DNA from: DASUPK01 sp033856335
GTDB lineage: Bacteria; Actinomycetota; Thermoleophilia; Solirubrobacterales; 70-9
DNA: 11,268 nucleotides
Direction: 5' to 3'
NCBI GenBank assembly: GCA_033856335.1
Contig: JAWVFG010000179.1
Span: 1 to 11,268 of the forward strand
Shown: in pieces, positions 5,851 through 11,268 of the stretch
Numbering within the stretch: the stretch's first letter is position 1
Layout: the number at the start of each line of letters is the position of its first letter
Translations under genes and position numbers: made by a program
Notes under the pieces: generated by a model
Databases searched by the model: none
What the model was told of the DNA's origin: nothing
What the model saw: only the letters and a program-made list of their open reading frames with translations

Positions 5851-6591
5851 ATGAGGGAGGCAAAGCTCTACGTGATCCCTGGATCGCATCCTTCGCGGAG
5901 CGCGATGCTGATGCTCGATCGCAAGGGGATCCCGTTCAAGCGGGTCGACCTGATGCCGGTGATCTCGAAGGGCGTCCTGCGGACAATGCGGTTCCCCGGA
6001 AACACCGTGCCGGCCCTGAAGCTCGACGGCTCCCGGGTTCAGGGGTCTCGGGAGATCGCCAGGGAGCTCGATCGCATCCAACCCGACCCACCGCTGTTTC
6101 CCTCGGACCCGGACCAGAGGGTCAAGGTGGAGGAGGCGGAGGCGTGGGGCGACGAGTTCCAGCAGAAGCCGCGACAGCTCAGCTGGTGGGCGTTCAAGCG
6201 CGACCGCACCCCATTGGCGAGCTACTCCGAGGGCGCACGCCTTGGGATTCCGGTCGGGCTCGCCGTCAAGACGGGAGGGCCGCTCGTCGCGATCGCGGCG
6301 CGGCTCAACGAGTCCACCGACGAAAACGTGAGCTCCGACCTCGCCTCGCTGCCGGCCGACCTCGACCGGATCGACCGGTGGATTGCGGACGGCGTGATGG
6401 GTGGAGACGAGCCGAACGCGGCCGACTACCAGATCGCACCGAGCGTCAGGCTGGCGATGACATTCGACGACCTGCGGCCCGCGATCGAGCCCCGGCCGGC
6501 AGGCCGGCTCGCCACGCGGCTGATCCCCGAATTTCCGGGGCGAACGCCTCCGATCTTCCCCGCCGAATGGCTCGAGGGCCTGCGGGCCTGA
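5851..6591 (+). CDS. Glutathione S-transferase-like protein
   Basis: The 246-residue protein has the layout of a GST. The N-terminal thioredoxin-like domain (about 4-80) runs KLYVIPGSHPSRSAMLMLDRKG, then VDLMP. Next is TVPALKLDG at 52-60, with the cis-proline P54 that holds the glutathione backbone. GSREIARELD at 65-74 corresponds to the GS/ES motif for the gamma-glutamyl group. The C-terminal half is helical and ends with a GST-like NAADYQIAPSVRL segment at 189-201. The usual catalytic Ser/Cys/Tyr position falls in GSHPSR, so S12 or S15 is a candidate. Actinobacteria usually use mycothiol or ergothioneine rather than glutathione, so the real thiol and reaction are unknown. The gene stands alone on the plus strand between coaX and folK; its stop is 7 bases from the folK stop. 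Confidence 0.82.
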   Translation: MREAKLYVIPGSHPSRSAMLMLDRKGIPFKRVDLMPVISKGVLRTMRFPGNTVPALKLDGSRVQGSREIARELDRIQPDPPLFPSDPDQRVKVEEAEAWGDEFQQKPRQLSWWAFKRDRTPLASYSEGARLGIPVGLAVKTGGPLVAIAARLNESTDENVSSDLASLPADLDRIDRWIADGVMGGDEPNAADYQIAPSVRLAMTFDDLRPAIEPRPAGRLATRLIPEFPGRTPPIFPAEWLEGLRA

Positions 6592-6598
6592 CCAACGC

Positions 6599-7102
6599 CT
6601 AGCCGGGCGGCCGGCCGACCCGTTTGACGCTCTGCCCGGTTCCCAGCCCCTCCAGCGCGGCGCGCAGCTCCGTGCCATCGGGCAGGCGAAGCTCCGGATC
6701 GAGCTCGAGCAGGGGCGCCAGGACGAAGCGCCTCGAGGTGACCTCGGGATGCGGAAGCGTCAGCCTCTCGGTCGCCATCTCGATGTCCCCGAGGAGCAGC
6801 AGGTCGATGTCGATCGGCCGGGGACCGTGGCGAGGGCCACCGGGTACGCGCCCGTGGTCAGTCTCGATCGCCTTGCAGACGTCGAGCAATCCCTCGGGGC
6901 TCTGCGCCGTCCTCACCCTGACGGCGGCGTTGAGGAAGTCCGGCTGGTCGACGATCTCCCCGACAGGCTCCGTCTCGTAGAGGGACGAGGCGGTGTCCAC
7001 CGCCACGCCGTGGGTCCGCAGGTCCTCGATCGCCTTGGCCAGGTGCGAATCCCGATCCCCGACGTTGGACCCGAGGCCCAGGTAGCCGACCCGCTCCCTC
7101 AT
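6599..7102 (-). CDS. folK: HPPK: 6-hydroxymethyl-7,8-dihydropterin pyrophosphokinase
   Basis: FolK transfers pyrophosphate from ATP to 6-hydroxymethyl-dihydropterin, the step between FolB and FolP in folate synthesis. The protein has 167 residues (family about 160). VGYLGLGSNVGDRDSHLAKAI at 5-25 is the start motif. SSLYETEPVG at 39-48 and QPDFLNAAVRV at 53-63 line the pterin pocket. The HPPK signature is HGPRPIDIDLLL at 92-103, with the two Mg-binding aspartates D98 and D100. LPHPEVTSRRFVLAPLLEL at 116-134 follows. The ATG at 7102 begins exactly at the conserved start. No clear ribosome site precedes it, and it begins 32 bases after the folB stop, so translation probably depends on the folB message. 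It is convergent with the GST-like gene. Confidence 0.97.
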   Translation of the reverse strand: MRERVGYLGLGSNVGDRDSHLAKAIEDLRTHGVAVDTASSLYETEPVGEIVDQPDFLNAAVRVRTAQSPEGLLDVCKAIETDHGRVPGGPRHGPRPIDIDLLLLGDIEMATERLTLPHPEVTSRRFVLAPLLELDPELRLPDGTELRAALEGLGTGQSVKRVGRPPG

Positions 7103-7134
7103 TGAACGGGTCGCGCTGGCGCGCGCCCTCGCAT

Positions 7135-7551
7135 CTAGACGCCCTCCTCGTCGTCGGACTCCCGGTCCAGCGATCGTTCCAGAGTGACCTCCACCCCGGC
7201 CTCCTGCACCTGGTACGGAAGCGGCGGCTCGGGCTTGGCCGCCCGCACACGAACCGATTCGCAGTCGAATCGCTCCATCAGCCGCCCCGCCACCACCTGG
7301 CAGAGGCGCTCGAGGGTCCGGTAGCTCTTCTCGGTGGCGGCCAGGGCGACGATGTCGCAGACCTCCGAATAGTCGACCGTGTCCTCGATCCGGTCGGTGA
7401 GCACGGCATCGCATTCCGGGACGTCGAAGGTGAGATCGAAGTCCATTCGCTGGCCGACGTCCTGCTCGGCGTCGGTGACCCCGTGGTGCGTGTATATGGA
7501 GAGGCCGCGGATCTCGACCTCGACCGAAGGCTGTGGGGCTCCGTCATCCAT
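7135..7551 (-). CDS. folB: Dihydroneopterin aldolase
   Basis: FolB splits 7,8-dihydroneopterin to 6-hydroxymethyl-dihydropterin and glycolaldehyde. The protein has 138 residues; the extra length over the usual ~120 is an acidic C-terminal tail (ESDDEEGV). IRGLSIYTHHGVTDAEQDVG at 14-33 is the family start, with E29 facing the pterin. DTVDYSEV at 58-65 contains the active-site Y61. TLERLCQVVAG at 79-89 carries the pterin-binding Glu (E81). VRAAKPEPPLP at 102-112 contains the catalytic lysine K106. The ATG at 7551 is preceded by TAATTT 6 bases away, placing a start of transcription on the A of ATG. A weak GGGG could also serve as ribosome site. It is first in a folB-folK pair and is separated from folP by a plus-strand hydrolase gene. 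Confidence 0.97.
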   Translation of the reverse strand: MDDGAPQPSVEVEIRGLSIYTHHGVTDAEQDVGQRMDFDLTFDVPECDAVLTDRIEDTVDYSEVCDIVALAATEKSYRTLERLCQVVAGRLMERFDCESVRVRAAKPEPPLPYQVQEAGVEVTLERSLDRESDDEEGV

Positions 7552-7589
7552 GACCCCAAATTACAGCGCGACCCGTTTGGTGTACGACT
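7552..7589. promoter_or_regulatory. 38-bp divergent promoter region folB / alpha/beta hydrolase
   Basis: On the minus strand TAATTT (7563-7558) lies 6 bases before the folB ATG and fits TANNNT. On the plus strand the only -10-like candidate is TACGAC (7583-7588), which is poor. It is 1 base before the GTG at 7590 but 7 bases before a second in-frame GTG at 7596. The region is too short for much else. Confidence 0.42.
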
Positions 7590-8531
7590 GTGGCGGTGAA
7601 CGCGTCGCCGCAGACGACGATTGTCGGGGACGGGGAATCCGCCGCCGAGGTCTCCCATCGCTTCGCCGACCTCGATCAGTGCCGGATGCACTACGTCACC
7701 CGCGGTCAGGGCAAGCCGATCCTCTTCCTGCACGGCTTCCCGCAGTTCTGGTTCCTGTGGCGGCACCAGCTGGCCGACTTCGGCAACGACCACGTGGTCT
7801 ACGCGCCCGACATGCGGGGGTACAACCTGTCCTGCCGGCCGGAGGAAGTCGAGGCCTATCGGATGCGACACCTGCTCGCCGACATCCGTGAGCTGGTCGA
7901 GACGCTCGGATTGGCCCCGCTGACGCTGGTGGGGCACGACTGGGGCGGGATCGTCTCGTGGGCCTTCGCCCTCAAGTACCCCGAGCTGCTGGAACGCCTG
8001 GTGATCATCGATGGACCCCCGCCGTTCACCTGGAACCGGGATCTCCGCGAGAGCCCCAAGCAGCGAGACGCCGTCAACTACATGCTCGAGTTCTCGAAGC
8101 CCTCGCCCGGGCCGGAGGAGATGCTCTCCGCCAACGACTTCTCCCTGATGGACAACCTGCTGCTCCGGATCGGAGGCCGGGGTGCGAACCTCTCAGACAC
8201 CGAGCGGGCCGTCTACCACGAGGCCTGGGGGCAGCCGGGCGCTCTCCGCGGCGGCCTCAACTACTACCGGGCCGCCCGCATGGGCGAGCAGGTCGCAGCC
8301 GGCGGGGTCCCAGAGGAGTACGCGAGCAAGATCACCTCCCAGACCGTGAGGGTTCCCACCCAGGTGATCTGGGGAGCGAACGACGCGGCGCTTCTTCCCT
8401 CACTGACGAGGGGGCTGGGCGAGTGGGTACCTCAGCTGCGCGTGGAGATCGTCCCTGGAGCAGGCCACTGGGTGCCATACGAGCGGCCGGATGCCGTCAA
8501 TTCGCTGATTCGGGAGTTCCTGACCAGCTGA
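7590..8531 (+). CDS. Alpha/beta hydrolase, epoxide hydrolase-like
   Basis: This 313-residue protein has all features of the epoxide hydrolase / fluoroacetate dehalogenase branch of alpha/beta hydrolases. HGFPQFWFLWRHQL at 48-61 holds the oxyanion loop. APDMRGYNLSCRP follows at 72-84. The nucleophile elbow VGHDWGG contains D117. D265 (WGANDAALLP) is the likely acid and H293 (PGAGHWVPYERP) the base. The cap domain contains LNYYRA at 223-228, where epoxide hydrolases carry a ring-opening tyrosine. An epoxide hydrolase is therefore more likely than an esterase, but the substrate is unknown. The start is uncertain: GTG 7590 or GTG 7596, neither with a ribosome site. The first ~25 residues lie before the fold. 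The gene is divergent from folB, and its last 35 bases overlap the convergent folP. It seems to be an insertion into the fol cluster with no link to folate. Confidence 0.9.
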   Translation: MAVNASPQTTIVGDGESAAEVSHRFADLDQCRMHYVTRGQGKPILFLHGFPQFWFLWRHQLADFGNDHVVYAPDMRGYNLSCRPEEVEAYRMRHLLADIRELVETLGLAPLTLVGHDWGGIVSWAFALKYPELLERLVIIDGPPPFTWNRDLRESPKQRDAVNYMLEFSKPSPGPEEMLSANDFSLMDNLLLRIGGRGANLSDTERAVYHEAWGQPGALRGGLNYYRAARMGEQVAAGGVPEEYASKITSQTVRVPTQVIWGANDAALLPSLTRGLGEWVPQLRVEIVPGAGHWVPYERPDAVNSLIREFLTS

Positions 8532-9327
8532 CGCTGGGATCGAGGATCGCGCCTGCGACGGTCAGCGCCTGGCGCATCGGCCCGACCTCATGGACCCTCA
8601 GCATCCGGGCGCCGTTCGCGTAGGCGATCACGTTCGAGGCGATCGAGCCGCCGAGGCGCCGGTCGACGGCGGCCCCGGTCAGCTTTCCGATGAAGCTCTT
8701 GCGCGACGAGCCGAATGCGATCGGCCTGCCGAGCTCCGCGAGCTCCCCGAGCCGGCGGTGGAGCTCCAGGTTGTGCTCGACGGTCTTGCCGAAGCCGATC
8801 CCGGGATCGATCCAGATCCGGTCCTCGTCGATCCCCTCGAACGTCGCAAACTCGATGCGCTCGGCGAGAAAGGCCTTGACGTCGTCGACCACGTCGTCGT
8901 AGGCAGGGTTCTCCTGCATGGTCCGGGGGTCGCCGAGCATGTGCATGAGCACGAGCTCGCAGCCTCGCTCGGAGCAGAGCCCCGCGAGCTCGGGTTCGCC
9001 CCGAAGCGCGGTGACGTCGTTGACCATCACGGCTCCGGCGTCCAGGGCCGCCTCGGCGACCGCGACCTTGGAAGTATCGATCGAGACCCTCGCGCCGTCG
9101 CGGGCCAACGCCTCGACGACGGGGGTGACCCGCCGCAGCTCCTCCTCCCCGGCCACCGCGTCGGCCCCCGGACGCGTCGACTCGCCCCCGATGTCCAGCA
9201 GATCAGCCCCTTCGCCGGCGAGCTCCCGTCCATGTGCGATGGCGCGCTCAGGATCCAGGAACTCACCGCCGTCCGAAAACGAGTCGGGGGTCACATTGAC
9301 GATCCCCATGATCTTCGCCCGCTCCAA
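8497..9327 (-). CDS. folP: Dihydropteroate synthase
   Basis: FolP joins 6-hydroxymethyl-dihydropterin pyrophosphate to p-aminobenzoate and is the sulfonamide target. With the TTG start the protein has 276 residues, normal for the family. IMGIVNVTPDSFSDGG at 6-21 is the first signature. DIGGESTRPGA at 45-55 is the second, with the pABA/sulfonamide loop. SIDTSK at 82-87, VNDVTAL at 102-108 and LMHMLGDPRTMQ at 127-138 follow. DPGIGFGKT at 174-182 and GSSRKSFIGKL at 206-216 complete the pterin and phosphate sites. TTG 9327 is chosen because AGGGGG lies 4 bases upstream; ATG 9309 would leave only one residue before the conserved GIVNVTP. The ribosome site overlaps the stop of the upstream lipoprotein gene (8-base gap), so the two are coupled. 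The last ~12 residues are an extension lying in the 35-base overlap with the convergent hydrolase. Confidence 0.97.
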   Translation of the reverse strand: MERAKIMGIVNVTPDSFSDGGEFLDPERAIAHGRELAGEGADLLDIGGESTRPGADAVAGEEELRRVTPVVEALARDGARVSIDTSKVAVAEAALDAGAVMVNDVTALRGEPELAGLCSERGCELVLMHMLGDPRTMQENPAYDDVVDDVKAFLAERIEFATFEGIDEDRIWIDPGIGFGKTVEHNLELHRRLGELAELGRPIAFGSSRKSFIGKLTGAAVDRRLGGSIASNVIAYANGARMLRVHEVGPMRQALTVAGAILDPSVSWSGTPESAN

Positions 9328-9330
9328 GTC

Positions 9331-9337
9331 GCCCCCT
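9331..9337 (-). promoter_or_regulatory. Ribosome binding site for folP over the lipoprotein stop
   Basis: On the minus strand TAGGGGG contains the lipoprotein TAG and the AGGGGG that serves folP TTG 9327. This supports translational coupling and the choice of TTG. Confidence 0.6.
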
Positions 9338-9686
9338 ACTGAGCCCGGATCAACTGCCCGCCGGGGGTCAGCTCGACGAAGTGATGAACCTGGCCGGCAC
9401 GAACGCTCGCGCACTGGTTGGTGGGCACTTCGTCAACGGCCTGGCGCGGGTCGTGCGCGACGTCAACCGCCCAGTCCGACAGCCCCGGCAGGCTCTCGGA
9501 GAGACATGGCCCACCGCTGAGATCGCGGTTCGCCCGCCCGGCAACGAGGAACTTCGCGGCGGCGATTGCCTTATCGCGATCGCTCTGGCTGGCGCCAGAC
9601 CCGCCCCCACACCCTGTAACGAGCACGGCCGGCAGAACACCGGCAATGAAGGCGGCGAGCACCAGAGCTATCGCGACGAGACGCAT
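9336..9686 (-). CDS. Small secreted lipoprotein of unknown function
   Basis: I do not recognise the mature part of this 116-residue protein. The N-terminus MRLVAIALVLAAFIAGVLPA is a typical signal peptide, followed by VTGC, a lipobox with the lipidated cysteine at C26, then a GGGSG linker. The mature chain, about 90 residues, contains two more cysteines (C61 and C92) that could form a disulfide outside the membrane. A helical stretch (DRDKAIAAAKFLVAG) and a hydrophobic LSDWAVDV follow. The ending HHFVELTPGGQLIRAQ suggests a small beta-rich domain. The ATG at 9686 has GATACT 6 bases upstream and no ribosome site, suggesting a leaderless transcript. It sits between ftsH and folP, where mycobacteria have folE, and its stop overlaps the folP ribosome site. 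The role is unknown. Confidence 0.82.
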   Translation of the reverse strand: MRLVAIALVLAAFIAGVLPAVLVTGCGGGSGASQSDRDKAIAAAKFLVAGRANRDLSGGPCLSESLPGLSDWAVDVAHDPRQAVDEVPTNQCASVRAGQVHHFVELTPGGQLIRAQ

Positions 9687-9704
9687 TGCCGAAGTATCGC
9701 CACC
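9687..9704 (-). promoter_or_regulatory. Putative leaderless promoter of the lipoprotein-folP unit
   Basis: On the minus strand GATACT (9698-9693) is followed by 6 bases and then ATG 9686. Counting the last T as -7 puts the transcription start on the A of ATG. The surrounding GCGATACTTCG resembles the clpC and greA promoter cores. No -35 box is clear. Confidence 0.45.
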
Positions 9705-9721
9705 GCTACTCGCGCGGGTGG

Positions 9722-9782
9722 CGCCGTGGGGGGCCCCATCCGAGGACAGCGCCGGTGCCCGCAGGATGGGGGGCCCACGGCG
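9722..9782 (-). terminator. Large bipartite inverted repeat after ftsH, probable terminator
   Basis: The arms form an outer perfect 9-bp stem (9722-9730 with 9774-9782) and an inner perfect 8-bp stem (9734-9741 with 9764-9771). A small internal loop (3 by 2 bases) separates them, and the terminal loop is 22 bases. It starts about 37 bases after the ftsH stop and before the next gene's promoter, where a terminator would be expected. There is no T-run after it, as in many GC-rich actinobacterial terminators. A further 7-bp inverted repeat (9698-9704 with 9717-9723) adjoins it. Confidence 0.55.
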
Positions 9783-9819
9783 TCAGGCCCCGCGCGCCTA
9801 GCGGTCGGTCCCTGCAGGC

Positions 9820-11268
<1,449 letters not shown>

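Noticed and set aside
4787..5854. A 355-codon plus-strand frame opposite dusB and coaX
   Set aside because: It covers two clear minus-strand genes, has no recognisable domain and is rich in Arg, Gly, Asp and Glu, as expected from antisense GC-rich codons.
7103..7414. N-terminal extension of the folK frame into folB
   Set aside because: The frame stays open through folB but has no family similarity. The conserved HPPK start is at ATG 7102.
9328..9414. N-terminal extension of folP to an upstream start at 9414
   Set aside because: The added residues are Arg/Ser-rich, overlap the lipoprotein gene in another frame and are not seen in dihydropteroate synthases. TTG 9327 has a good ribosome site.

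Overview
The window is a GC-rich bacterial chromosomal segment carrying mostly housekeeping genes. Its gene order on the minus strand is ftsH, folP, folB, folK, coaX, dusB, greA, lysS, clpC. This is close to the well-known mycobacterial order ftsH-folE-folP-folB-folK-...-coaX-...-lysS-...-clpC1, so the organism is most likely an actinobacterium (Actinomycetota). The very high GC, the GTG/TTG starts and the unusual neighbours (a MEST-like hydrolase, a GST-like protein, dusB and greA in the block) would suit a deep-branching class such as Thermoleophilia. That class-level placement is inference.

Layout from left to right: the N-terminal 92 codons of clpC leave through the left edge, with a long promoter/leader region upstream (279-475). 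A plus-strand two-helix membrane protein (540-923) converges on lysS and shares its CTAG stop. lysS and greA form a minus-strand pair with a good promoter and a structured leader at 3044-3129. A MEST-like alpha/beta hydrolase, dusB and coaX form a tight minus-strand unit (3139-5812). A GST-like gene (5851-6591) reads divergently from coaX and converges on folK. folK and folB form the next minus-strand pair. An Asp-nucleophile alpha/beta hydrolase (7590-8531) reads divergently from folB and overlaps folP tail to tail. folP is preceded by a small lipoprotein gene that appears to be coupled to it. A large bipartite inverted repeat then separates these from ftsH, which runs off the right edge.

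The genes serve folate synthesis (FolB, FolK, FolP in sequence), coenzyme A synthesis (CoaX), tRNA modification and charging (DusB, LysS), transcript rescue (GreA) and ATP-dependent proteolysis (FtsH, ClpC). The three plus-strand genes look like later insertions into an old minus-strand block. I see no CRISPR, transposase, integrase, phage gene, rRNA or tRNA.

I do not see a clearly new multi-gene system. The best leads are regulatory: -10-like hexamers placed 6-7 bases before the ATG of coaX, folB and the lipoprotein (likely leaderless transcripts), a shared promoter core before clpC and greA, an attenuator-like greA leader, and the inverted repeat downstream of ftsH.
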